64,000 nucleotides of DNA, from contig NC_085876.1 of NCBI RefSeq assembly GCF_034702125.1, positions 25,264,981-25,328,980 of the forward strand. The letters are read 5' to 3'. Both the position numbers and the translations under genes were made by a program. Shown piece after piece: positions 46,804 to 57,344 of the stretch; position 1 is the stretch's first letter; the number at the start of each line of letters is the position of its first letter. Below the pieces are notes generated by a model. The model made no database searches. It saw only the letters and a list, made by a program, of their open reading frames with translations, and was not told the origin of the DNA. This DNA comes from Engraulis encrasicolus. Its lineage: Eukaryota; Chordata; Actinopteri; Clupeiformes; Engraulidae.

Positions 46804-47104
46804 CAGTGGTTCCCAACCTATGGGTCGCCAAAGATCCACAGGGGGTCGCGAAGCGTTCTTGATTTTGAGGGGTTTCATTTTAAATACCTTAAATAGCCAA
46901 TGTTGAATAAACGACAAAGCATTTATTTAAAGAATAATGCATAGAAGCAACAAAATGTAAGGAATAAAACAACTAAAATGAGTTTTCGCAGGAAACAGAG
47001 GGTATCATGTGACTCCCTCTCATGCAGGCACTCGCACGGTTGGGTCACCAAAGCTTACAATGGTAAAAACATGGGTCCCTGAAGAAAAAGGTTGGGAACC
47101 ACTG
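46804..47104. mobile_element. hAT-type MITE, first of a tandem pair
   Basis: CAGTGGTTCCCAACC left, GGTTGGGAACCACTG right, flanked by GCCTAAAG at 46796 and 47105. Confidence 0.95.
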
Positions 47105-47112
47105 GCCTAAAG

Positions 47113-47475
47113 CAGTGTTTCTCAACCTTTTTTTAGGCGAGGCGCCCTTTCAATTCATGAAAAATTTCAAGGCACCCCAAACCAACAAGCCGTAACATGG
47201 CATCGCATCCGATACCACACAAGCTTAGAAAAGTAGCACATTTGGAGACGTCACACGACCTACGTTCGAAGTTGCAGCTGACTGGGGCGACCTATATTTA
47301 CTTTATTGTGCGTAAATGGCAGATGAAAGATTCCACTGACTAGCATTAACTTAATCAATTTAGAAAAAATGTATTATATATTACATAATTTATTTATCAG
47401 CCATGTTTCTGCGGCACCCCTGACGGGGGCCTGCGACACCCCAGGGTGCCCCGGCACCCCTGTTGAGAAACGCTG
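47113..47475. mobile_element. hAT-type MITE, second of a tandem pair
   Basis: CAGTGTTTCTCAACC left, TGTTGAGAAACGCTG right, flanked by GCCTAAAG at 47105 and 47476. Confidence 0.95.
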
Positions 47476-47569
47476 GCCTAAAGGATACAGAGTTGGTCAG
47501 GGGTCTCAAGAGTCACAGGTTCAAATCCCACTCCAGTTGAAAGAACGTGGATAAGGGGAGTAAATATTC

Positions 47570-47861
47570 GGGTAACACTTTACTTGACAACAGCGTCATA
47601 CATACCGGTATGACATAACGGTGTCGTAACGGTGTCATGCATGTGTCATAAACATTATGTCAATGTCATAAACATTGTATGACTTTGTCTTTAAGTAAAT
47701 TCGGTTATGACAAAGGCAGGCCTAACAATGCCAACTTTTCATTGCCATAAGACCTTTATGACATTGGCATTATGTTTATGACTCGTTCATGACACTATTA
47801 TGACACTGTTATGACACTGTTATGTCATACGTATGACGCTGGCGTCAAGTAAAGTGTCACC
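47570..47861. mobile_element. MITE with GGTAACACTTTACTTGAC ends
   Basis: Long inverted ends (ggtaacactttacttgacaa, gcgtcatac) and an 8-bp duplication AAATATTC at 47562 and 47862. Confidence 0.88.
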
Positions 47862-47869
47862 AAATATTC

Positions 47870-48822
47870 TGCTTTCCTTCATCCTTATAAAGCATCTAAC
47901 CATTGCCCCAGGGCATACTGTCCTTGTTACTAAAATAATAACTACACACTGTTCTGGATAAGAATATCAGATAAGTGTCACAGTGTAAGAAAAGTCTTCT
48001 AGCGGTTAAGTTGTGACCAGAAGAACCGGTTTTGTGCGAGGGGGGTGCTACGGTGCTTTTCCGGAGCAGAGAAAAAAATATGCCTGTACAGCATGGAAAA
48101 CTTCATGCAGCGTTGCACTCAATCATGCAAATCAAACAGTCTCGACAAGAAAATATTTATCCACATGCTTTCCTTCACTTTTTATTTTCAGGATACATCT
48201 GCAAACATATTCACAAAGAATAGTCTTAAGACATCCACTATCGGTAAGGACTTTAGACAGAACAATGTACAGTACATTCTACAGCATAGTATTTACTACA
48301 GACAAAATTGCCACAATATCCTCGGTTAAATCATTTAGCTTCCCCTTTTTAACAATCACAATGATTTCATCTTATATTCTACAATAAAACAAAAAACAAC
48401 ATCCTTCAACCCTCTATCTATGTCACTATTTGTTATTTGTAAGAAAAACGATTGTGTTGGTAGGCAAGGTCAAGAAAAGGTAATTACCTCAGGTTCACAG
48501 TAAATGTACACTAACAATTCCCTGAATTTTACACATCTGCACATTATAAAGCCATCGGAAGCCAAGTTTCAAGACAGAAACACTTCTGCATTCAAACTGT
48601 AATTGTTGCCTACTGTTCATACTGTATGTTTTCCCGTTGAATTTGGATAGAATTATCTCTAAAATTAATCATTATACAATTGGATCCTCTGAGGGTGAGC
48701 CTGCACACTCTAAGTATCCGCAAATGGGGGTGTAAGGGCGACGTGCGACGTGTACAAAATAGATAGACTATGACAACAGAAAGTGGGACTGGCCTGGAAA
48801 GTTTCAGGTTTCTCTTCCTTTT

Positions 48823-48826
<4 letters not shown>
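47870..48826. other. Downstream of kdf1, nothing recognised
   Basis: AT-rich. It may hold the kdf1 3' UTR, but no signal can be assigned with confidence. Confidence 0.4.
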
Positions 48827-48885
<59 letters not shown>

Positions 48886-48905
48886 ATCTCTCTCGGTATC
48901 TCTCT
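48827..48905. repeat. CT microsatellite
   Basis: About 60 bp CT, then CGGTATCTCT units. Confidence 0.96.
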
Positions 48906-49262
48906 CACACACTTGCTCTCGATCTGTCAATCTCTCACTCACATTTTTGCTCTCCCATCTCTGTTCCTACAGAAAATGCATGACTATGTTTTCTTTACTC
49001 AATGGACAAGGGACGGCACAAAACAAAAGACAGTCATCTCAAAAAATAAAATAAAAAACAATGATGAGGGAACAAGAGCCTGCACAATTATAAATTACCA
49101 ACAATCCTAAAAGACAAACAGGACATGTCATTTTTCATCCTAATAAAATGTCTATGGCTCAAGTTATTTAGTAATAATATTACTGACCTTAGGTTTTCCT
49201 TCACCATATTCCTTTACGGGTGGCACCACTCTAATGTTTCTGGCCTCCCCAGATACAGTATA

Positions 49263-49367
<105 letters not shown>

Positions 49368-49395
49368 TACAGGCGGTCTTCCTTCTTCCCAGGGC

Positions 49396-49496
49396 TCATG
49401 TGCGGGGATACCTGTGAAGAAGCGGAAGGCCAGAGGAGTCCGTGTCTGTCTCCCGGTAGGCTGGCGAGAATGTAGTTGGCGAACTGGACGAGTTGG
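49396..49496 (-). CDS. kdf1: kdf1 terminal coding exon
   Basis: Acceptor cttgacag. It encodes NSSSSPTTFSPAYRE then TDTDSSGLPLLHRYPRT and TGA. TDTDSSG-PLL matches the human C-terminus, which ends a few residues later. A GT tract starts about 30 bp beyond the stop. Confidence 0.88.
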
Positions 49497-50660
49497 CTGT
49501 CAAGTACAAATCCACAAACGCACAGTGTATCAGGAACAGTTCAATGTTTCTCTATGTTCTCTATGTTTTTATATTTTTTACGTTATGTTCGTTGTATGAA
49601 TGTATGTTGTGTATGTGAGTACTGTATACAATGCAGTGGGAGAAGCATAGAATAGAATAATTAATAATAATTAATAGAAAGAATAATTTCCCCCTGGGGA
49701 CAATAAAGTACACTCTGACTCTGACTCTCTGCACAACATCAAGTAGACCTAGGCAATGGACAGGTAGGTTTTGTGTTCTGGCTTGAGCGACTATGGCCAA
49801 ACTGCTTTTTTCTTTTGAAACAAACAATGACCCCAGCTCAGCTCAGTGACCCCACATGCAGCCAAAATCTTTTTTGACAGTCAGAAACCCAACCAGCCCT
49901 CAAGTGAAACTCGAGAAGGAGAGTCAACAGTTTCTAAAAATCCACCCATGCTTGGAAACATACCTATACTACCTCATACCTACCTCAAGAAAAATACCTT
50001 TATTCAGTTTAAGTTTTAAGTTTTCCTACTTGGTCGCTTTCATCCATTTAAGCGAACTCAGACCTGTGACGCAGCATTTTCTGTGTATATATGAATGCTC
50101 TAAAGCAGGGCCAGATGCGGCCCTAGGATAGCAAGGTTCTGCCCCCCATAAGGCCAGACCAAAATGAAAACAAATAGGTCTGCTCTCTGTGGCCGTGCGT
50201 AATTTGTTATCACTAATACTTCAAGTTGGGGATATCTCCACAATGCATTCACATGAGAGTGAAATCTTATCTAAAACAGTGTCATAAATGGACCCTCCCA
50301 AGGCTATTAAGAAATAGAGAAGCGGATATCTGTCTGGAAAGCTGTCTGGAATCTGTCTGGAAAGCTACCCACTTGTTTTGCACCCTAACCTCAGACACCA
50401 TGCTGCTCGGAGTTATACAGATTCTACGTTCGGCCCCTTCACTGGAGGGAGTTTGAAAAACTAGCCCTCAGTGACTTTTAATTGAATACCCTTGCTCTAA
50501 AGCAAAGCGAAACATAGAGTTCCAAATAAATGTGTACCAAGCAGAAAATGCATGTGGTGCTTCGTGGTTGCACCTATTTAATACGGTATCTCATAATGTT
50601 TCCTAATCTTTCTAATCAGAGAGCAGAAGGAAACAATAAGCTCTTTGACATGGACCGTTG

Positions 50661-50702
<42 letters not shown>

Positions 50703-53700
50703 ATGCATGTGTGCGTGCCCTGCCCTCAGTCAGATGGAGGAAGAAAAAAAATAAGATTTTCTGATTACACTGCTTACCTCGATCACTGCCATGGCGCATT
50801 TGTCTGGCTACTATATCTGAGGAGGTCTCCTTGGAGATCTGGACATCAAGGTCGTCTGTGAACATGGAGGTCAACATGGTACAGTATTACTAAATATAAC
50901 AACAGATGATCATTAATATTTTCCACCATTATTTGACTCTACCTTGACCTCAACATAGAAGTTCGGAAGATCACCCCTCACGCCTGTGTCAATATTGCAC
51001 TGTTGGCACGCCACTGTGTGTCTTGTGTCGGGTGTCCTACTGTGCATAAAGCTGACATTACATGCCTGGCAACGTGTTTGTGCCCGAAAAGTGCTACAAG
51101 CATTCCTCAGGCCTTAGGCATACTACACTTGCAATTGATGTTGTTACAACTGTGCGAGAACCTGACCTTCATGGTACAACATGAGAGTGCACAACATCAC
51201 CCGAGTAACTGAGCTTAATTGGACCTAGAGTTCTGCTTACTGTACTGTAGTTGCTACGTGGGGATGTTTTTCTTCATTCAAGTTCAAGTTCACATCATAG
51301 GTGCCGGAAAGTGGGTTGCAGTGGTGCATTTGCATCCTCACTTTTGGGCTCCCTAAATGAGGCGTTCACAAATTTTACTTTTAGATAGGGATGCAAACGA
51401 TTAATCGATTAATCGACTTTAATCGATCAATGTGTTAATGCATTAAAAAACATTAATCACAATTAATCGACAACTCAACCAACAAGAGACCCAGGTGATA
51501 TGGGCATGTGAAGAGGGGTGTGAATAGTGGGAATATTTAAAACACCTTTGGATTAAAGAATTGAAATGGAACTAATTTAAATGTGGTATTTTATCTCAAT
51601 TTTTAATTTAAAAAATTAGACTTAGGTTTTTTTTCGAGAAACATTGAGATTTCGGGGGGATAATGCCACTTATCAATTAATTGTAAGTCGATCAATAAGG
51701 CTATCAACTAATGATTAATGAATTAATCGATAATTTGCATCCCTACTTTTAGACAAATGAGTGTAGTGCAGCAGCAGTAACATAAGAAATAAAGAATAAA
51801 GAACAAAATCCTGCACCACCACTATAAAAGTCGTTCCAGTGCCCTTTGTTTCACATGCTTTGTTTGTCACATTCTCTGTATTTGAAATGGAATAGGACAT
51901 GCGGGTACTGCATCTGTGTCATTAAAGGGACACTGTGCAGGAAATGGTCAAAAAAAGTACTGCAACTATGCTGCTCATTGAAACTGGGATGCCTATTGCC
52001 AAATTTTCTAGTATGGTCCAAGTACAGTCATTTTTGCAGCTAAAAATGGCTATTTTTGGAAATTCAAAATGGCGGACCATGGAGAAGATCCCCCTTTTCA
52101 TGTATGATAATTTTTCCAGTCATAATGAATACTTAGAATTTGATGCTGGTGGTTAATTCTGGAAATAAATAACAACAAATCTCACACAGTGTCCCTTTAA
52201 ACAATGCTAGGCAGAGAGTTCTGCTTACTGTTGTTTCTACCAGCGTGGGAAAAGCTGACATACAGTAAATGCTACAGGAAAGGAGTGCACTACACCTGCA
52301 AAAATAACGTATAAAGCAGTGATTCTCAAAGTGTGGTCCAGGGACCACTGGTGGTCCGCGAGGAGATTTCCACTTTTCCAAGACAAACTAGCAGTAGGCT
52401 ATAGTTGTATCTTTATTACAAAGCTAAACATAGCTGAAGTCATTTTTCGCCACGATAAGACAGGCTTGTAAATGTCAATAAAAAGTAAATGATCTGCATC
52501 GGAATTAGCAGTGTCAAATTATCCCCCGGCAGCTGTCAATTCAGTTGATAGGTGGTCCCGGATCATTTTTGAGGGGACAAAGTGATCCTCGGTCTGACAA
52601 ACTTTGAGAAACACTGGTATAAAAGCATAGCCTACTGTAATTACTGTAGTTGCTATAGGGGAGATGTTTCACCTCATGATGTAAGATAGGAGTGCTTTAC
52701 ATGACCTGAGTAGATGATTAGTCATAATTAGCAATCAGCTTTTTATACTGTAGTTGCTGTCTGTGAGGGAGAAGCTGTCCTTCGTGGTATACATGGCTCA
52801 GGAGTACACTGCAGTACACCACCTGAGTAACTAAACATAATGATGACATAATTCGCCTTGGAGGTGTGCTTACTTTTGCCTGGCTCTCAGCAGACTATCA
52901 TGTAATTTACGTTCAACTTCGTGAGCTCACACAAGGATCTGGAAGGCCTTTGTGTTCGCCATGCTCCAAAACCAAAATGAGGAAGAACCAATTAGCATTG
53001 CGGGATTTTCATAGATGTGACGTAGTCAAAATTTGAACATAGTGGGGAAAGGAAAAAAATAATTAAACACCACAGTCGTCTCAGCAACAACGGCCAATCA
53101 CATGGACTCATTCATCGACATTGATTCTGTAATTTCAACTGTATTTTCGAATCTGTGAATAGATTAAGTAATTAGCAGCTCATTAAAAATGTGAGACAAG
53201 TGTTTCCCCAATCACGTGCAAGGATTTTTTTTATAAAACTCTGCCAACAGCGTGGCTCCAGTTGGTTCACAATGCGGAAAAGTTCAGAGCCCGGTATGAA
53301 CGCTGTTTGTTCGCAGGTAAGGACTTTAGTGGCAAATGAAACTGGTGCGGCCATGAGCACCGGCACTGTTCTGGTCAGCCTGAAAACAGTATAAGTGTAA
53401 TTGGAGGTCTGCTTACATTCATGGTGCAATTACATCACATTACATCACGTAACTAAGCATAATTAATTCATATTAGATTAGATTACTATAGTGTCTCAAA
53501 TGGCGCACTTGTGCACTTCGGGCACTATGTTTCAGTGCGTAGGGCGCTCACGCTGAAAATTCTGTGCACTATTAAGTCGAAACTTTCCCATGACACCTGA
53601 CCACACACTTAAACCTCAGTACTATGCACTTAACGTCAGTACACGTACACGTATTTCAGATAGGAGTGTCTGTAACAGCATACATAGCATAGCATAACAG

Positions 53701-56700
53701 CATACATAGCATAGCAAAAATAAACATTATTAGAGTTGTGCTTACTGAAGTTGCTGTCGGTGCGGGAGAAGCTTATTAAGAATGATTAAGTCTTATTAGA
53801 GTTGTACTTACTGTAGTTGCTGTCGGTGAGGGAGAAGCTTCCCTTCATGGTCTCGGTGCCGCTGTCGGTAGGCGTCTCGGTGTGTCGGCGCACCTGCACG
53901 GGCGGCCGCTTCTTGCTCTTGCGCGTGCTGAGGCGGATGATACCGTGCACCAGTCGGCACTCGGCGTCCTTCTCCTCCATCTGCGTCTCCGTGACGATGT
54001 CCGAGATGAGCCGGCTGATTTCGCTGGTGCGCTTCAGGAAGAAGGAGTCCGACGTGCACTTGGCCAACTCATCAATCTGGACCTACAGAGTAATAACAAT
54101 AATATCATCATCATCAGCATCAGCATCAGCACCGTCATCATAATAATGTAACAACAAGCAGAAGGAGTCCTACGTCCACTTGGCCAACTCCTCAATCTGG
54201 ACATGGAGAGTAATAATTACATTACATTACATTAGAGTTAGCTGACGCTTTCATTCATTCAAAGCGACTTACAACTATTATTGTTCAGGGTATTGGTTAC
54301 AGTCCCTGGAGCAATGTGGGGTTAGGAGCTTTGCTCAAGGGTACTTCAGCCATGGATGGAGATGTAGGGAGAGGTGAGGGAGGATTCGAAACCCTTAGAT
54401 TGAAACACCAACTCTCTAACCACTAGGCCACGGCCCACGGATCATCATCCTCATCATAAGTTTAATAACATAACGTATACTTGGCCTGCTTTTCAATTTC
54501 AACCTAAAGAGCGATTATCATGATCGTCACATAACAATGAGTACTCGGTCTGCTCATCAGTCTGGACCCAAAAACAGTAGTAATGACTAGGGCTGGGTAT
54601 CGCAGCGATGTTCCTGTATCGATTTGATTTCGATTCTTAGGGCTTTGCATCGATTAATCACGATTCAATTCGATTCGATTCGTTTCATTTCCGAATCGAT
54701 TCAATCCGTTCCCTTCTTGGTGCCAGGATTTCCCCTAAAAGATGCTGTTGCCTATTTTTAAATAAAAATGTCAAAGGGCTGTGGCTTGACAGTGTTAACA
54801 GATTTGCTAATTTGTAATAAGTAGACTTAGACCTAATTGACTAATACCTACTGGGTATTTTCCATAGATCTCAATTAAACAAAAATAACAAAAAGAAAAA
54901 GAACCAAAAAATCTATTTTGTGCCCAGTGAATCGATTATGTTAATTTTAAATGATTATCGATTAAATCGATTCTTTTACCCAGCCCTAGTAATAACCATC
55001 ATCCTCCTGGCAATAATAATAATAATAATGTAATAATAAGATGCACTTGGCCAGCTCATCAATCTGGACATAAAGAGTAATAATAATCATCATCATCATA
55101 ATGACAATAACAGTTTAACAAGATACCTTTGCTCACCAATCTGGACCTTAAGAGTAAAAATACTACTACTAGCAGTTATAGCAACTGCTACTATAATAAC
55201 AACAGAATGCATTTGGCTAGCTTATTGATCTAAACCTGTGACTATGGGAGCGTGAAACACAAAAACAACAAATAACTAGAGCGAGTGCAGTCCTCCAAGT
55301 CAGCTCGATTCCCCATGAGGCTTTGCCAAAAACTTATCAGCTTCTGATCTGTGCTGAAAATTCTATCCTGTTTAAACCTCCTAACTTCTAAACTTCTTTC
55401 AACAGACTCAAGGTCATCTCACAGGAATTAGAAGTGGAATAAATTCATATCTTAAAGGACCACTTCAGCCAATTTCAATATGCTGTTGTATTGCTTACAC
55501 TACCCTTGACTTGTCAGTAGTACCCGGTGATGCTGCATTTTTTGGCTTTTGAGCTTTTCTAATGGGGGCAGGTGTTTGTTTACATTTTAAAAAATCTTAA
55601 CATAGGGCTACTCCAAACATTTTCCCAAAAGGTATCGCTGTTTGCTAGTTGTCTGCTGATGTTGCTACACTTTTTGGATGTTTTTGGGAATAAATCAAGA
55701 TGTTGTTTTTTTATGCAAGCAAACACCTGCCCCCATTACAATGAGCAGGATCTTGGAAAAGGCTGAAGAAAAAAAAATCTCAGGTACTGACAAGTCCAGG
55801 GTAGTGTGAGCATGTTGAAATTGGCTGAAGTTACCCTTTAAAGGGGAAATCCGGTGTGTAATGGCTTAAATAACATTAAACTATGATGCTGAACTCTAAC
55901 CTTTTCCACATATAATACCTCACCTCCTTACATCCCCTGCATTCAGAAATCCAGCGTTAGTTAGCCGATGCTAACATTTGTTTTTCATGTGGGTCTGTCA
56001 GCACCAAAGTAGCATCGGTATCTCTATTTTCCAAGGCACTTATCAAATAAAGTCAAAGGCATTACAAGAGTGAAAATATTTTGACCATGATAATGTAACG
56101 GATACCAACTAGCGGAGTTTGGATTAGAACATTTAAACCTTCCTCACGAAGCCTCATACACTATCGGTAGCGCTGATCTATTGGTCTGGACCTTTAACTC
56201 AGCAGTATCGTGCAGTGCCTCTCATGCTCAAACTGGATAGTTGACTGGTAGGTGGCGAGTTCAAAGCCTGAGTGGCAAACTAGCGCTGATGACCTCAGTT
56301 AAAATAACTGTGCACTAATGTTTTCCCATTTTCTCCAACCTTGCTGACCTGTGAGTAGAGCTCCAACAGCTTGCGTGAGATGAGCTCGTCCACGTCCCCG
56401 CTGCCGGTGCGGCTCCACTCGTCATCCAGCTCCTCCAGATACACGCTGCCGCACTTGTGCAGGTCGAACGGCCTCGGCTGCTCCTGCAGAGGCGGCCTGT
56501 ACGCCACCGTCTCCTCCTCGTCATCCAGGAAAATAGACTCCACCTTCACGCCGCGCAGGTAGATGTCCGTGTAGCCCGACTCTGAGTCTTCCCTCTCGGG
56601 GGCCTGAGAGGAGGAGGAGAAGGAGAAGGAGGGGGCCGATCGGGGGTCTTTTTTGGCCTCCTCCGGCGAGGGGCCCTGGGCAGCAGGCGACAGGCACGGC

Positions 56701-57107
56701 AGCCGCCTGCACGCGCGGTACAGGCCACACGTCAGCACGGTGCACACAAATGTCCGGCAGGCCGCCAGCGAGGCGCACGGCGTGCAAACGGCGCACGACG
56801 TCCCGCCACCCCCGGCATACGACTCGGACGGCACCGCTAGGAAGTCCTGGATCTCTGCCTGTTTGCCGTTAGCATCTCGGGGATCGGCCTTGTGCACACC
56901 GCCCTTATTAGTCGTGGTGGTGGGGGTCTTTGTTGTCGGGGTGTAGGGAGGGTCCACGCAGCGCTCCTGGTAGGGCCGGCCGCTGCTGGTGCTGCCCTGG
57001 GAGACGGTGCGGTTGAGGAGCACCCCGTTTCCTCCTCCTCCTCCTCCTCCACTCCCAGAGGGCCCAGACGCCGGGCTCCATTTCTCCGAGTTTGGACCTC
57101 CAGACAT
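49396..57107 (-). CDS. kdf1: Keratinocyte differentiation factor 1, complete coding region
   Basis: KDF1 controls proliferation and differentiation of epidermal progenitors in vertebrates. In transcript order the exons are 57107-56349, 54082-53812, 50855-50778 and 49496-49396. All junctions are GT-AG and give 402 codons, close to the 398 of the human protein. The identity rests on VQIDELAKCTSDSFFLKRTS, ISRLISDIV, ECRLVHGIIRLSTRKSKKRP, DSGTETM, VQISKETSSDIVARQMR and ETDTDSSGLPLL, which match the human protein in order. The N-terminal third is glycine-, threonine- and proline-rich, with a cysteine-rich patch (CAVCTPC, CLYRACRR-type) as in the human protein. The start is the first ATG of the open frame; upstream bases 57108-57130 look like the end of a 5' UTR exon. 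Its first intron contains decayed copies of exon 2. Confidence 0.9.
49640..49735 (+). mobile_element. LINE 3' end with CTCTGA tail
   Basis: tttccccctggggacaataa followed by three ctctga units, the form of L2/CR1-type ends. Confidence 0.5.
50106..50494. mobile_element. hAT-type element in kdf1 intron 3
   Basis: Starts CAGGGCCAGATGCGGCCC and ends TTGAATACCCTTG, with perfect 8-bp duplication CTCTAAAG at 50098 and 50495. Related to 60345-60647. Confidence 0.85.
50663..50701. repeat. GT microsatellite
   Basis: About 18 GT units, 77 bp from kdf1 exon 3. Confidence 0.95.
50778..50855 (-). CDS. kdf1: kdf1 coding exon 3
   Basis: 78 bp, phase 1 at both ends. It encodes DLDVQISKETSSDIVARQMR then HGSDR. 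Acceptor gttcacag, donor G|gtaagc. Confidence 0.9.
50900..51377. other. kdf1 intron 2, nothing recognised
   Basis: Unique sequence. Confidence 0.5.
51386..51745. mobile_element. hAT-type MITE, TAGGGATGC ends
   Basis: TAGGGATGCAAACGATTAAT left, TTTGCATCCCTA right, perfect duplication CTTTTAGA. The attaatcgattaatcga interior resembles 8710 and 54588. Confidence 0.9.
51926..52196. mobile_element. TTAA-target MITE, AGGGACACTGTG family
   Basis: TTAA at 51922 and 52197. AGGGACACTGTG and CACAGTGTCCCT ends. Confidence 0.92.
52317..52616. mobile_element. hAT-type MITE
   Basis: CAGTGATTCTCAAAGTGTGG left, AACTTTGAGAAACACTG right. Duplications gtataaag and gtataaaa. Inverted relative of 19814-20121. 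Confidence 0.85.
52630..53728. other. kdf1 intron 2, nothing recognised
   Basis: Unique sequence with tacatagcatagc repeats near 53680-53720. Confidence 0.5.
53729..53772 (-). repeat. Partial duplicate of the kdf1 exon 2 end
   Basis: gttgtgcttactgaagttgc-tgtcggtg-gggagaagctt repeats 53801-53838, the 3' end and donor of exon 2. Confidence 0.8.
53812..54082 (-). CDS. kdf1: kdf1 coding exon 2 (conserved core)
   Basis: 90 codons plus one base. It starts VQIDELAKC after tctgtag and ends LTDSNY with donor A|gtaagt. This is the most conserved part of the family. Both of its ends are repeated nearby as partial duplicates. Confidence 0.93.
54222..54440 (-). mobile_element. tRNA-derived SINE
   Basis: The minus strand reads ggcctagtggttagagagtt (A box), gggtttcgaatcctccctc (B box), agcaaagctcctaacccc, and ends in TAATG units. 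Confidence 0.78.
54588..54988. mobile_element. hAT-type MITE, TAGGGCTGGG family
   Basis: TAGGGCTGGGTATCGC left, ACCCAGCCCTA right. Duplications gtaatgac and gtaataac (7 of 8). Interior rich in cgattcgattcgatt. Confidence 0.85.
55456..55837. mobile_element. TTAA-target MITE, AGGACC family, copy 3
   Basis: TTAA at 55452 and 55838. Shares most of its length with 1674 and 22142. Confidence 0.8.
55842..56195. mobile_element. Possible second TTAA MITE abutting the first
   Basis: Begins AGGGGAAATCCGG directly after the TTAA at 55838. The right end is not certain; ggacctttaa at 56188-56197 is a candidate. Confidence 0.35.
56349..57107 (-). CDS. kdf1: kdf1 coding exon 1
   Basis: 253 codons from MSGGPNSEKW to LLELYSQ, then donor CAG|gtcagc. 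It contains a run of seven glycines, a Thr-rich stretch, a Cys-rich patch, then YTDIYLRGVKVESIFLDDEE and CGSVYLEELDDEW. ELISRKLLELYSQ aligns with DVLIFKKLTELFS of the human protein. GC-rich relative to its surroundings. Confidence 0.9.
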
Positions 57108-57165
57108 GGCTCATGAGGACCAGGGCCTGGAGAGACAGGACATGGTATTTTAGTATATTTTAGTG

Positions 57166-57340
57166 TGTAGCCTCTAGGGGGCGCCGGCGGGCCTATTCAC
57201 TATTTGCTGAAAATATTCAACTACATCATAACAACATTACTATGACAGTACTGAGAGCCTTAAGTAACAGATTAAGACATATCCATTACAATTTTGGTGA
57301 CAGTAAGGTTATAACATGGGCTCTGCGCTAAGGCGTTAAG
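57166..57340. repeat. CTTAGTGCAGA MITE, copy 3
   Basis: Shares tattcactatttgctgaaaa and the following 140 bp with 15831-16012. Confidence 0.75.
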
Positions 57341-57344
57341 TAAA

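Larger units (their letters stand above)
54160..55240 (-). repeat. Decayed copies of the kdf1 exon 2 start in intron 1
   Basis: cacttggccaactcatcaat-ctggacctacagagtaat (54056-54093 at the real exon) recurs at 54177-54214, near 54478-54515, 54541-54575, 55034-55080, 55132-55156 and 55208-55240, with rising divergence and ATC/AAT triplet tracts between copies. Confidence 0.75.

Noticed and set aside
48013..48387. 124-codon open frame downstream of kdf1
   Set aside because: AT-rich, overlapping frames of similar length, no similarity seen.
56653..56946. Open frames antisense to kdf1 exon 1
   Set aside because: Shadows caused by the GC-rich coding sequence of kdf1.
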